Assembly (NCBI GenBank): GCA_030063045.1
Contig: JAQSEB010000055.1
Location: 1,240,001 to 1,304,000 of the forward strand
Direction: 5' to 3'
DNA: 64,000 nucleotides
DNA from: Pratylenchus scribneri
Taxonomy: Eukaryota; Nematoda; Chromadorea; Rhabditida; Pratylenchidae
Shown here in pieces: positions 47,101 to 60,110 of the stretch; position 1 is the first letter of the stretch, and each line of letters opens with the position of its first letter. The notes under the pieces are model-generated. The model was not told where the DNA came from. It saw only the letters and a list, made by a program, of their open reading frames with translations, and did no database searches. The translations under genes and the position numbers were made by a program.

Positions 47101-47469
47101 TAGGGTGTATTTGACATGTTTTGAGCTAGGATTTGAATTTTTTTAAATTCTTTTATTAGAATCATATTCTCCATCAAAAAATACAGTCCTATTTTTTTCA
47201 TTTTTTTAAAATACCCCCATATTGATTTTTTATGAATTTCTAAAATATGGCCACAAAATTCAATTATGCCTAGGGTGTATTTGACATGTTTTGAGCTAGG
47301 ATTTGAATTTTTTTAAATTCTTTTATTAGAATCATATTCTCCATCAAAAAATACAGTCCTATTTTTTTCATTTTTTTAAAATACCCCCATATTGATTTTT
47401 TATGAATTTCTAAAATATGGCCACAAAATTCAATTATGCCTAGGGTGTATTTGACATGTTTTGAGCTAG

Positions 47470-48943
47470 GATTTGAATTTTTCAAAATTCTTTTGTTAGA
47501 TTCATATTCTCCATCAAAAAATACAGAACTATCTTTTTTAGATTTTTAAAATACCCTCATACTGATTTTTTATAAATTTCTAAAAAATGGCCCCCAAATT
47601 CAATTATGCCTAGGGTATATTTGACATTTTTTGGGCCGAAATTTGAATTTTTTTAAATTCTTTTGTTAGAATCATATTCTCCATCAAAAAATACAAGCCT
47701 ATCTTTTTTTAGATTTTTAAAATATCCTCATATTGATTTTTTATGAATTTCTAAAAAATGGCCACAAAATTCAGTTATGCCTAGGGTATATTTGACATGT
47801 TTTGGGCTAGGATTTGAATTTTTTTAAATTCTTTTTTTAGAATCATATTCTCCATCAAAAAATACAGTCCTATTTTTTTTATTTTGTTAATATACATTCA
47901 TATTGATTTTTTATGAATTTCTAAAAAATGGCCACAAAATTCAATTATGCCTAGGGTATATTTGACATGTTTTGGGCTAGGATTTGAATTTTTTTAAATT
48001 CTTTTGTTAGATTCATATTCTCCATCAAAAAATACAGAACTATCTTTTTTAGATTTTTAAAATACCCTCATACTGATTTTTTATAAATTTCTAAAAAATG
48101 GCCACAAAATTCAATTATGCCTAGGGTATATTTGACATGTTTTGGGCTAGGATTTGAATTTTTTTAAATTCTTTTTTTAGAATCAAATTCTCCATCAAAA
48201 AATACAGTCCTATTTTTTTTATTTTGTTAATATACATTCATATTGATTTTTTATGAATTTCTAAAAAATGGCCACAAAATTCAATTATGCCTAGGGTATA
48301 TTTGACATGTTTTGGGCTAGGATTTGAATTTTTTTAAATTCTTTTGTTAGATTCATATTCTACATCAAAAAATACAGAACAATCTTTTTTAGATTTTTAA
48401 AATACCCTCATACTGATTTTTTATAAATTTCTAAAAAATGGCCACAAAATTCAATTATGCCTAGGGTATATTTGACATGTTTTGGGCTAGGATTTGAATT
48501 TTTTTAAATTCTTTTATTAGAATCATATTCTCCATCAAAAAATACAGTCCTATTTTTTTTATTTTGTTAATATACATTCATATTGATTTTTTATGAATTT
48601 CTAAAGAATGGCCACAAAATTCAATTATGCCTAGGGTATATTTGACATGTTTTGGGCTAGGATTTGAATTTTTTTAAATTCTTTTGTTAGATTCATATTC
48701 TCCATCAAAAAATACAGAACTATCTTTTTTAGATTTTTAAAATACCCTCATACTGATTTTTTATGAATTTCTAAAGAATGGCCACAAAATTCAATTATGC
48801 CTAGGGTATATTTGACATGTTTTGGGCTAGGATTTGAATTTTTTTAAATTCTTTTGTTAGATTCATATTCTCCATCAAAAAATACAGAACTATCTTTTTT
48901 AGATTTTTAAAATACCCTCATACTGATTTTTTATGAATTTCTA
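47470..48943. repeat. 1.5-kb satellite block, first copy of a long-range duplication (offset 6311 bp)
   Basis: This block is repeated at 53780-55254. Four private variants keep exactly the same offset of 6311 bp: GGCCCCCAAATTC (47589 and 53900), AATCAAATTCTCC (48181 and 54492), TACATCAAAAAATACAGAAC (48361 and 54672), and the GGGCCGAAATTTG unit. The match begins where zone 3 begins and stops near 48943, where CTAAAGAATGG here faces CTAAAAAATGG in the other copy. Confidence 0.82.
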
Positions 48944-51040
48944 AAGAATGGCCACAAAATTCAATTATGCCTAGGGTATATTTGACATGTTTTGGGCTAG
49001 GATTTGAATTTTTTTAAATTCTTTTGTTAGATTCATATTCTCCATCAAAAAATACAGAACTATCTTTTTTAGATTTTTAAAATATCCTCATATTGATTTT
49101 TTATGAATTTCTAAAAAATGGCCACAAAATTCAGTTATGCCTAGGGTATATTTGACATGTTTTGGGCTAGGATTTGAATTTTTTTAAATTCTTTTTTTAG
49201 AATCATATTCTCCATCAAAAAATACAGTCCTATTTTTTTTATTTTGTTAATATACATTCATATTGATTTTTTATGAATTTCTAAAAAATGGCCACAAAAT
49301 TCAATTATGCCTAGGGTATATTTGACATGTTTTGGGCTAGGATTTGAATTTTTTTAAATTCTTTTGTTAGATTCATATTCTCCATCAAAAAATACAGAAC
49401 TATCTTTTTTAGATTTTTAAAATACCCTCATACTGATTTTTTATAAATTTCTAAAAAATGGCCACAAAATTCAATTATGCCTAGGGTATATTTGACATGT
49501 TTTGGGCTAGGATTTGAATTTTTTTAAATTCTTTTTTTAGAATCATATTCTCCATCAAAAAATACAGAACTATCTTTTTTTAGATTTTTAAAATACCCTC
49601 ATACTGATTTTTTATGAATTTCTAAAAAATGGCCACAAAATTCAATTATGCCTAGGGTATATTTGACATGTTTTGGGCTAGGATTTGAATTTTTTTAAAT
49701 TCTTTTGTTAGATTCATATTCTCCATCAAAAAATACAAGCCTATCTTTTTTTAGATTTTTAAAATACCCTCATACTGATTTTTTATGAATTTCTAAAAAA
49801 TGGCCACAAAATTCAATTATGCCTAGGGTATATTTGACATGTTTTGGGCTAGGATTTGAATTTTTCAAAATTCTTTTGTTAGATTCATATTCTCCATCAA
49901 AAAATACAGAACAATCTTTTTTAGATTTTTAAAATACCCTCATACTGATTTTTTATGAATTTCTAAAAAATGGCCATAAAATTCAATTATGCCTAGGGTA
50001 TATTTGACATGTTTTGGGCTAGGATTTGAATTTTTCAAAATTCTTTTGTTAGATTCATATTCTCCATCAAAAAATACAGAACTATCTTTTTTAGATTTTT
50101 AAAATACCCTCATACTGATTTTTTATGAATTTCTAAAAAATGGCCACAAAATTCAATTATGCCTAGGGTATATTTGACCTGTTTTGGGCTAGGATTTGAA
50201 TTTTTTTAAATTCTTTTGTTAGATTCATATTCTCCATCAAAAAATACAAGCCTATCTTTTTTTAGATTTTTAAAATACCCTCATACTGATTTTTTATGAA
50301 TTTCTAAAGAATGGCCACAAAATTCAATTATGCCTAGGGTATATTTGACATGTTTTGGGCTAGGATTTGAATTTTTTTAAATTCTTTTGTTAGATTCATA
50401 TTCTCCATCAAAAAATACAGAACTATCTTTTTTAGATTTTTAAAATACCCTCATACTGATTTTTTATAAATTTCTAAAAAATGGCCACAAAATTCAATTA
50501 TGCCTAGGGTATATTTGACATGTTTTGGGCTAGGATTTGAATTTTTTTAAATTCTTTTATTAGAATCATATTCTCCATCAAAAAATACAGTCCTATTTTT
50601 TTTATTTTGTTAATATACATTCATATTGATTTTTTATGAATTTCTAAAGAATGGCCACAAAATTCAATTATGCCTAGGGTATATTTGACATGTTTTGGGC
50701 TAGGATTTGAATTTTTTTAAATTCTTTTGTTAGATTCATATTCTCCATCAAAAAATACAGAACTATCTTTTTTAGATTTTTAAAATACCCTCATACTGAT
50801 TTTTTATGAATTTCTAAAAAATGGCCACAAAATTCAATTATGCCTAGGGTATATTTGACATGTTTTGGGCTAGGATTTGAATTTTTTTAAATTCTTTTGT
50901 TAGATTCATATTCTCCATCAAAAAATACAAGCCTATCTTTTTTTAGATTTTTAAAATACCCTCATATTGATTTTTTTATGAATTTCTAAAAAATGGCCAC
51001 AAAATTCAGTTATGCCTAGGGTGTATTTGACATGTTTTGA

Positions 51041-52575
51041 GCTCGGATTTGAATTTTTTTAAATTCTTTTGTTAGAATCATATTCTCCATCAAAAAATAC
51101 AAGCCTATCTTTTTTTAGATTTTTAAAATACCCTCATATTGATTTTTTTATGAATTTCTAAAAAATGGCCACAAAATTCAGTTATGCCTAGGGTGTATTT
51201 GACATGTTTTGAGCTAGGATTTGAATTTTTTAAAATTCTTTTGTTAGAATCATATTCTCCATCAAAAAATACAAGCCTATCTTTTTTTAGATTTTTAAAA
51301 TACCCTCATATTGATTTTTTATGAATTTCTAAAAAATGGCCACAAAATTCAGTTATGCCTAGGGTGTATTTGACATGTTTTGGGCTAGGATTTGAATTTT
51401 TTTAAATTCTTTTGTTAGAATCATATTCTCCATCAAAAAATACAAGCCTATCTTTTTTAGATTTTTAAAATACCCTCATACTGATTTTTTATGAATTTCT
51501 AAAGAATGGCCACAAAATTCAATTATGCCTAGGGTATATTTGACATGTTTTGGGCTAGGAATTGAATTTTTTTAAATTCTTTTTTTAGAATCATATTCTC
51601 CATCAAAAAATACAGTCCTATTTTTTTTATTTTGTTAATATACATTCATATTGATTTTTTATGAATTTCTAAAGAATGGCCACAAAATTCAATTATGCCT
51701 AGGGTATATTTGACATGTTTTGGGCTAGTATTTGAATTTTTTTAAATTCTTTTGTTAGATTCATATTCTCCATCAAAAAATACAAGCCTATCTTTTTTTA
51801 GATTTTTAAAATACCCTCATATTGATTTTTTATGAATTTCTAAAAAATGGCCACAAAATTCAGTTATGCCTAGGGTGTATTTGACATGTTTTGAGCTCGG
51901 ATTTGAATTTTTTTAAATTCTTTTGTTAGAATCATATTCTCCATCAAAAAATACAAGCCTATCTTTTTTTAGATTTTTAAAATACCCTCATATTGATTTT
52001 TTTATGAATTTCTAAAAAATGGCCACAAAATTCAGTTATGCCTAGGGTGTATTTGACATGTTTTGAGCTAGGATTTGAATTTTTTAAAATTCTTTTGTTA
52101 GAATCATATTCTCCATCAAAAAATACAAGCCTATCTTTTTTTAGATTTTTAAAATACCCTCATATTGATTTTTTATGAATTTCTAAAAAATGGCCACAAA
52201 ATTCAGTTATGCCTAGGGTGTATTTGACATGTTTTGAGCTAGGATTTGAATTTTTTTAAATTCTTTTGTTAGAATCATATTCTCCATCAAAAATTACAAG
52301 TCTATCTTTTTTTAGATTTTTAAAATACCCTCATACTGATTTTTTATGAATTTCTAAAGAATGGCCACAAAATTCAATTATGCCTAGGGTATATTTGACA
52401 TGTTTTGGGCTAGGATTTGAATTTTTTTAAATTCTTTTGTTAGAATCATATTCTCCATCAAAAAATACAAGCCTATCTTTTTTAGATTTTTAAAATACCC
52501 TCATACTGATTTTTTATGAATTTCTAAAGAATGGCCACAAAATTCAATTATGCCTAGGGTATATTTGACATGTTT
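51041..52575. repeat. ~5-monomer block duplicated with offset 854 bp, second copy enlarged
   Basis: The private GAGCTCGG variant (normally GAGCTAGG) lies at 51041 and 51895, and the unusual GATTTTTTTATGAATTTC and AATTCAGTTATG variants accompany it in both copies. Further right the second copy carries an additional monomer (ATCAAAAATTACAAGTC, about 52290) before matching resumes, so the offset grows. Confidence 0.65.
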
Positions 52576-52580
52576 TGGGC

Positions 52581-53090
52581 TAGGAATTGAATTTTTTTAA
52601 ATTCTTTTTTTAGAATCATATTCTCCATCAAAAAATACAGTCCTATTTTTTTTATTTTGTTAATATACATTCATATTGATTTTTTATGAATTTCTAAAGA
52701 ATGGCCACAAAATTCAATTATGCCTAGGGTATATTTGACATGTTTTGGGCTAGGAATTGAATTTTTTTAAATTCTTTTTTTAGAATCATATTCTCCATCA
52801 AAAAATACAGTCCTATTTTTTTTATTTTGTTAATATACATTCATATTGATTTTTTATGAATTTCTAAAGAATGGCCACAAAATTCAATTATGCCTAGGGT
52901 ATATTTGACATGTTTTGGGCTAGGAATTGAATTTTTTTAAATTCTTTTTTTAGAATCATATTCTCCATCAAAAAATACAGTCCTATTTTTTTTATTTTGT
53001 TAATATACATTCATATTGATTTTTTATGAATTTCTAAAGAATGGCCACAAAATTCAATTATGCCTAGGGTATATTTGACATGTTTTGGGC
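52581..53090. repeat. Three perfectly identical consecutive monomers
   Basis: Units starting TAGGAATTGA at 52581, 52751 and 52921 are identical base for base over 170 bp each. The equivalent place in the preceding block (about 51557) has only one such unit. In an otherwise divergent zone this marks a very recent one-to-three expansion of a single monomer. Confidence 0.85.
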
Positions 53091-53225
53091 TAGTATTTGA
53101 ATTTTTTTAAATTCTTTTGTTAGATTCATATTCTCCATCAAAAAATACAAGCCTATCTTTTTTTAGATTTTTAAAATACCCTCATACTGATTTTTTATGA
53201 ATTTCTAAAAAATGACCACAAAATT

Positions 53226-53238
53226 CAATTCAATTATG
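53226..53238. repeat. 5-bp tandem insertion inside one monomer (CAATT duplicated)
   Basis: The normally invariant AAATTCAATTATGCC reads AAATTCAATTCAATTATGCC here, a 5-bp slippage duplication in the conserved core of a single monomer. Confidence 0.8.
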
Positions 53239-53779
53239 CCTAGGGTATATTTGACATGTTTTGGGCTAGGATTTGAATTTATCAAAATTCTTTTGTTAGA
53301 TTCATATTCTCCATCAAAAAATACAGAACTATCTTTTTTAGATTTTTAAAATACCCTCATACTGATTTTTTATAAATTTCTAAAAAATGGCCACAAAATT
53401 CAATTATACCTAGGGTATATTTGACATGTTTTGGGCTAGGATTTGAATTTTTTTAAATTCTTTTTTTAGAATCATATTCTCCATCAAAAAATACAGTCCT
53501 ATTTTTTTTATTTTGTTAATATACATTCATATTGATTTTTTATGAATTTCTAAAGAATGGCCACAAAATTCAATTATGCCTAGGGTATATTTGACATGTT
53601 TTGGGCTAGTATTTGAATTTTTTTAAATTCTTTTGTTAGATTCATATTCTCCATCAAAAAATACAAGCCTATCTTTTTTTAGATTTTTAAAATACCCTCA
53701 TACTGATTTTTTATGAATTTCTAAAAAATGGCCACAAAATTCTATTATGCCTAGGGTATATTTGACATGTTTTGGGCTA

Positions 53780-55254
53780 GGATTTGAATTTTTCAAAATT
53801 CTTTTGTTAGATTCATATTCTCCATCAAAAAATACAGAACTATCTTTTTTAGATTTTTAAAATACCCTCATACTGATTTTTTATAAATTTCTAAAAAATG
53901 GCCCCCAAATTCAATTATGCCTAGGGTATATTTGACATTTTTTGGGCCGAAATTTGAATTTTTTTAAATTCTTTTGTTAGAATCATATTCTCCATCAAAA
54001 AATACAAGCCTATCTTTTTTTAGATTTTTAAAATATCCTCATATTGATTTTTTATGAATTTCTAAAAAATGGCCACAAAATTCAGTTATGCCTAGGGTAT
54101 ATTTGACATGTTTTGGGCTAGGATTTGAATTTTTTTAAATTCTTTTTTTAGAATCATATTCTCCATCAAAAAATACAGTCCTATTTTTTTTATTTTGTTA
54201 ATATACATTCATATTGATTTTTTATGAATTTCTAAAAAATGGCCACAAAATTCAATTATGCCTAGGGTATATTTGACATGTTTTGGGCTAGGATTTGAAT
54301 TTTTTTAAATTCTTTTGTTAGATTCATATTCTCCATCAAAAAATACAGAACTATCTTTTTTAGATTTTTAAAATACCCTCATACTGATTTTTTATAAATT
54401 TCTAAAAAATGGCCACAAAATTCAATTATGCCTAGGGTATATTTGACATGTTTTGGGCTAGGATTTGAATTTTTTTAAATTCTTTTTTTAGAATCAAATT
54501 CTCCATCAAAAAATACAGTCCTATTTTTTTTATTTTGTTAATATACATTCATATTGATTTTTTATGAATTTCTAAAAAATGGCCACAAAATTCAATTATG
54601 CCTAGGGTATATTTGACATGTTTTGGGCTAGGATTTGAATTTTTTTAAATTCTTTTGTTAGATTCATATTCTACATCAAAAAATACAGAACAATCTTTTT
54701 TAGATTTTTAAAATACCCTCATACTGATTTTTTATAAATTTCTAAAAAATGGCCACAAAATTCAATTATGCCTAGGGTATATTTGACATGTTTTGGGCTA
54801 GGATTTGAATTTTTTTAAATTCTTTTATTAGAATCATATTCTTCATCAAAAAATACAGTCCTATTTTTTTTATTTTGTTAATATACATTCATATTGATTT
54901 TTTATGAATTTCTAAAGAATGGCCACAAAATTCAATTATGCCTAGGGTATATTTGACATGTTTTGGGCTAGGATTTGAATTTTTTTAAATTCTTTTGTTA
55001 GATTCATATTCTCCATCAAAAAATACAGAACTATCTTTTTTAGATTTTTAAAATACCCTCATACTGATTTTTTATGAATTTCTAAAGAATGGCCACAAAA
55101 TTCAATTATGCCTAGGGTATATTTGACATGTTTTGGGCTAGGATTTGAATTTTTTTAAATTCTTTTGTTAGATTCATATTCTCCATCAAAAAATACAGAA
55201 CTATCTTTTTTAGATTTTTAAAATACCCTCATACTGATTTTTTATAAATTTCTA
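53780..55254. repeat. 1.5-kb satellite block, second copy of the 6311-bp-offset duplication
   Basis: It is nearly identical to 47470-48943. The one base difference I noted is at about 54842 (CTTCATC here, CTCCATC in the first copy). The units between the two copies are of different types, so the copy was made at a distance and not as a simple adjacent duplication, unless the whole 6.3-kb interval was once duplicated and later reworked. Confidence 0.8.
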
Positions 55255-58200
55255 AAAAATGGCCACAAAATTCAATTATGCCTAGGGTATATTTGACATT
55301 TTTTGGGCCGAAATTTGAATTTTTTTTAAATTCTTTTGTTAGAATCATATTCTCCATCAAAAAATACAGTCCTATATTTTTTATTTTGTTAATATACATT
55401 CATATTGATTTTTTATAAATTTCTAAAGAATGGCCACAAAATTCAATTATGCCTAGGGTATATTTGACATGTTTTGGGCTAGGATTTGAATTTTTTTAAA
55501 TTCTTTTGTTAGATTCATATTCTCCATCAAAAAATACAAGCCTATCTTTTTTTAGATTTTTAAAATATCCTCATATTGATTTTTTATGAATTTCTAAAAA
55601 ATGGCCACAAAATTCAGTTATGCCTAGGGTATATTTGACATGTTTTGGGCTAGGATTTGAATTTTTTTAAATTCTTTTTTTAGAATCATATTCTCCATCA
55701 AAAAATACAGTCCTATTTTTTTTATTTTGTTAATATACATTCATATTGATTTTTTATGAATTTCTAAAAAATGGCCACAAAATTCAATTATGCCTAGGGT
55801 ATATTTGACATGTTTTGGGCTAGGATTTGAATTTTTTTAAATTCTTTTGTTAGATTCATATTCTCCATCAAAAAATACAGAACTATCTTTTTTAGATTTT
55901 TAAAATACCCTCATACTGATTTTTTATAAATTTCTAAAAAATGGCCACAAAATTCAATTATGCCTAGGGTATATTTGACATGTTTTGGGCTAGGATTTGA
56001 ATTTTTTTAAATTCTTTTATTAGAATCATATTCTCCATCAAAAAATACAGTCCTATTTTTTTTATTTTGTTAATATACATTCATATTGATTTTTTATGAA
56101 TTTCTAAAGAATGGCCACAAAATTCAATTATGCCTAGGGTATATTTGACATGTTTTGGGCTAGGATTTGAATTTTTTTAAATTCTTTTGTTAGATTCATA
56201 TTCTCCATCAAAAAATACAGAACTATCTTTTTTAGATTTTTAAAATACCCTCATACTGATTTTTTATGAATTTCTAAAAAATGGCCACAAAATTCAATTA
56301 TGCCTAGGGTATATTTGACATGTTTTGGGCTTGGATTTGAATTTTTTTAAATTCTTTTGTTAGATTCATATTCTCCATCAAAAAATACAAGCCTATCTTT
56401 TTTTAGATTTTTAAAATACCCTCATACTGATTTTTTATGAATTCTAAAAAATGGCCACAAAATTCAATTATGCCTAGGGTATATTTGACATGTTTTGGGC
56501 TAGGATTTGAATTTTTTTAAATTCTTTTATTAGAATCATATTCTCCATCAAAAAATACAGTCCTATTTTTTTTATTTTGTTAATATACATTCATATTGAT
56601 TTTTTATAAATTTCTAAAGAATGGCCACAAAATTCAATTATGCCTAGGGTATATTTGACATGTTTTGGGCTAGGATTTGAATTTTTTTAAATTCTTTTAT
56701 TAGATTCATATTCTCGATCAAAAAATACAAGCCTATCTTTTTTTAGATTTTTAAAATACCCTCATACTGATTTTTTATGAATTTCTAAAAAATGGCCACA
56801 AAATTCAATTATGCCTAGGGTATATTTGACATGTTTTGGGCTAGGATTTGAATTTTTCAAAATTCTTTTGTTAGATTCATATTCTCCATCAAAAAATACA
56901 GAACAATCTTTTTTAGATTTTTAAAATACCCTCATACTGATTTTTTATAAATTTCTAAAAAATGGCCACAAAATTCAATTATGCCTAGGGTATATTTGAC
57001 ATGTTTTGGGCTAGGATTTGAATTTTTTTAAATTCTTTTATTAGAATCATATTCTCCATCAAAAAATACAGTCCTATTTTTTTTATTTTGTTAATATACA
57101 TTCATATTGATTTTTTATGAATTTCTAAAGAATGGCCACAAAATTCAATTATGCCTAGGGTATATTTGACATGTTTTGGGCTAGGATTTGAATTTTTTTA
57201 AATTCTTTTGTTAGATTCATATTCTCCATCAAAAAATACAGAACAATCTTTTTTAGATTTTTAAAATACCCTCATACTGATTTTTTATGAATTTCTAAAG
57301 AATGGCCACAAAATTCAATTATGCCTAGGGTATATTTGACATGTTTTGGGCTAGGATTTGAATTTTTTGAAATTCTTTTGTTAGAATCATATTCTACATC
57401 AAAAAATACAGTCCTATATTTTTTATTTTATTAATATACCCTCATACTGATTTTTTATGAATTTCTAAAGAATGGCCACAAAATTCAATTATGCCTAGGG
57501 TATATTTGACATGTTTTGGGCTAGGATTTGAATTTTTTTAAATGCTTTTGTTAGATTCATATTCTCCATCAAAAAATACAGAACTATCTTTTTTAGATTT
57601 TTAAAATACCCTCATACTGATTTTTTATAAATTTCTAAAAAATGGCCACAAAATTCAATTATGCCTAGGGTATATTTGACATTTTTTGGGCCGAAATTTG
57701 AATTTTTTTTAAATTCTTTTGTTAGAATCATATTCTCCATCAAAAAATACAGTCCTATTTTTTTTATTTTGTTAATATACATTCATATTGATTTTTTATG
57801 AATTTCTAAAGAATGGCCACAAAATTCAATTATGCCTAGGGTATATTTGACATGTTTTGGGCTAGGATTTGAATTTTTTTAAATTCTTTTGTTAGATTCA
57901 TATTCTCCATCAAAAAATACAGAACTATCTTTTTTAGATTTTTAAAATACCCTCATACTGATTTTTTATGAATTTCTAAAAAATGGCCACAAAATTCAAT
58001 TATGCCTAGGGTATATTTGACATGTTTTGGGCTAGGATTTGAATTTTTTTAAATTCTTTTGTTAGATTCATATTCTCCATCAAAAAATACAAGCCTATCT
58101 TTTTTTAGATTTTTAAAATACCCTCATACTGATTTTTTATGAATTTCTAAAAAATGGCCACAAAATTCAATTATGCCTAGGGTATATTTGACATGTTTTG

Positions 58201-59250
58201 GGCTAGGATTTGAATTTTTTTAAATTCTTTTATTAGAATCATATTCTCCATCAAAAAATACAGTCCTATTTTTTTATTTTGTTAATATACATTCATATTG
58301 ATTTTTTATAAATTTCTAAAGAATGGCCACAAAATTCAATTATGCCTAGGGTATATTTGACATGTTTTGGGCTAGGATTTGAATTTTTTTAAATTCTTTT
58401 GTTAGATTCATATTCTCCATCAAAAAATACAAGCCTATCTTTTTTTAGATTTTTAAAATACCCTCATACTGATTTTTTATGAATTTCTAAAAAATGGCCA
58501 CAAAATTCAATTATGCCTAGGGTATATTTGACATGTTTTGGGCTAGGATTTGAATTTTTTTAAATTCTTTTGTTAGATTCATATTCTCCATCAAAAAATA
58601 CAAGCCTATCTTTTTTTAGATTTTTAAAATACCCTCATACTGATTTTTTATGAATTTCTAAAAAATGGCCACAAAATTCAATTATGCCTAGGGTATATTT
58701 GACATGTTTTGGGCTAGGATTTGAATTTTTTTAAATTCTTTTGTTAGATTCATATTCTCCATCAAAAAATACAAGCCTATCTTTTTTTAGATTTTTAAAA
58801 TACTCTCATACTGATTTTTTATGAATTTCTAAAAAATGGCCACAAAATTCAATTATGCCTAGGGTATATTTGACATGTTTTGGGCTAGGATTTGAATTTT
58901 TTTAAATTCTTTTGTTAGAATCATATTCTCCATCAAAAAATACAGTCCTATTTTTTTTATTTTGTTAATATACATTCATATTGATTTTTTATGAATTTCT
59001 AAAAAATGGCCACAAAATTCAATTATGCCTAGGGTATATTTGACATGTTTTGGGCTAGGATTTGAATTTTTTTAAATTCTTTTTTTAGAATCATATTCTC
59101 CATCAAAAAATACAGTCCTATTTTTTTTATTTTGTTAATATACATTCATATTGATTTTTTATGAATTTCTAAAAAATGGCCACAAAATTCAATTATGCCT
59201 AGTGTATATTTGACATGTTTTGGGCTAGGATTTGAATTTTTCAAAATTCT

Positions 59251-60110
59251 TTTGTTTGATTCATATTCTCCATCAAAAAATACAGAACTATCTTTTTTAG
59301 ATTTTTAAAATACCCTCATACTGATTTTTTATAAATTTCTAAAAAATGGCCACAAAATTCAATTATGCCTAGGGTATATTTGACATGTTTTGGGCTAGGA
59401 TTTGAATTTTTCAAAATTCTTTTGTTTGATTCATATTCTCCATCAAAAAATACAGAACTATCTTTTTTAGATTTTTAAAATACCCTCATACTGATTTTTT
59501 ATAAATTTCTAAAAAATGGCCACAAAATTCAATTATGCCTAGGGTATATTTGACATGTTTTGGGCTAGGATTTGAATTTTTTTAAATTCTTTTGTTAGAA
59601 TCATATTCTCCATCAAAAAATACAGTCCTATTTTTTTTATTTTGTTAATATACATTCATATTGATTTTTTATGAATTTCTAAAAAATGGCCACAAAATTC
59701 AATTATGCCTAGGGTATATTTGACATGTTTTGGGCTAGGATTTGAATTTTTTTAAATTCTTTTTTTAGAATCATATTCTCCATCAAAAAATACAGTCCTA
59801 TTTTTTTTATTTTGTTAATATACATTCATATTGATTTTTTATGAATTTCTAAAAAATGGCCACAAAATTCAATTATGCCTAGTGTATATTTGACATGTTT
59901 TGGGCTAGGATTTGAATTTTTCAAAATTCTTTTGTTTGATTCATATTCTCCATCAAAAAATACAGAACTATCTTTTTTAGATTTTTAAAATACCCTCATA
60001 CTGATTTTTTATAAATTTCTAAAAAATGGCCACAAAATTCAATTATGCCTAGGGTATATTTGACATGTTTTGGGCTAGGATTTGAATTTTTCAAAATTCT
60101 TTTGTTTGAT
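59251..60110. repeat. Terminal 4-monomer repeat (680 bp) next to the array edge
   Basis: TTTGTTTGAT (normally TTTGTTAGAT) is at 59251, 59421, 59931 and 60101, and AGTGTATATTTG (normally AGGGTATATTTG) is at 59201 and 59881; both repeat at 680 bp. The last four to five monomers before the array ends are therefore a recent copy of the preceding four. Confidence 0.8.

Larger units (their letters stand above)
7216..47470. repeat. Satellite zone 2: two alternating module types (GTCCTATTTTTTTC and GGGCAGCCATTTTTT)
   Basis: About 40 kb is built almost only from two versions of the variable module: CATCAAAAAATACAGTCC with TATTTTTTTCATTTTTTT, and CTACATCAAAAATACAGGGC with AGCCATTTTTTATT followed by AAAATATCCTC, AAAATACCCCC or AAAATATTCCTC. 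The GGGCAGCC type first appears at about 7225 and is last seen near 46680; I saw none in zones 1 or 3. The core is the most uniform of the array (GGGTGTATTT, TTTTGAGCTAGG almost throughout), which suggests this zone was homogenised most recently. Confidence 0.88.

Noticed and set aside
47270..47485. 71-codon reading frame on the - strand inside the satellite
   Set aside because: It is a chance open stretch across one and a quarter monomers where stops happen to be absent; the encoded string simply repeats with the monomer and has no family resemblance.
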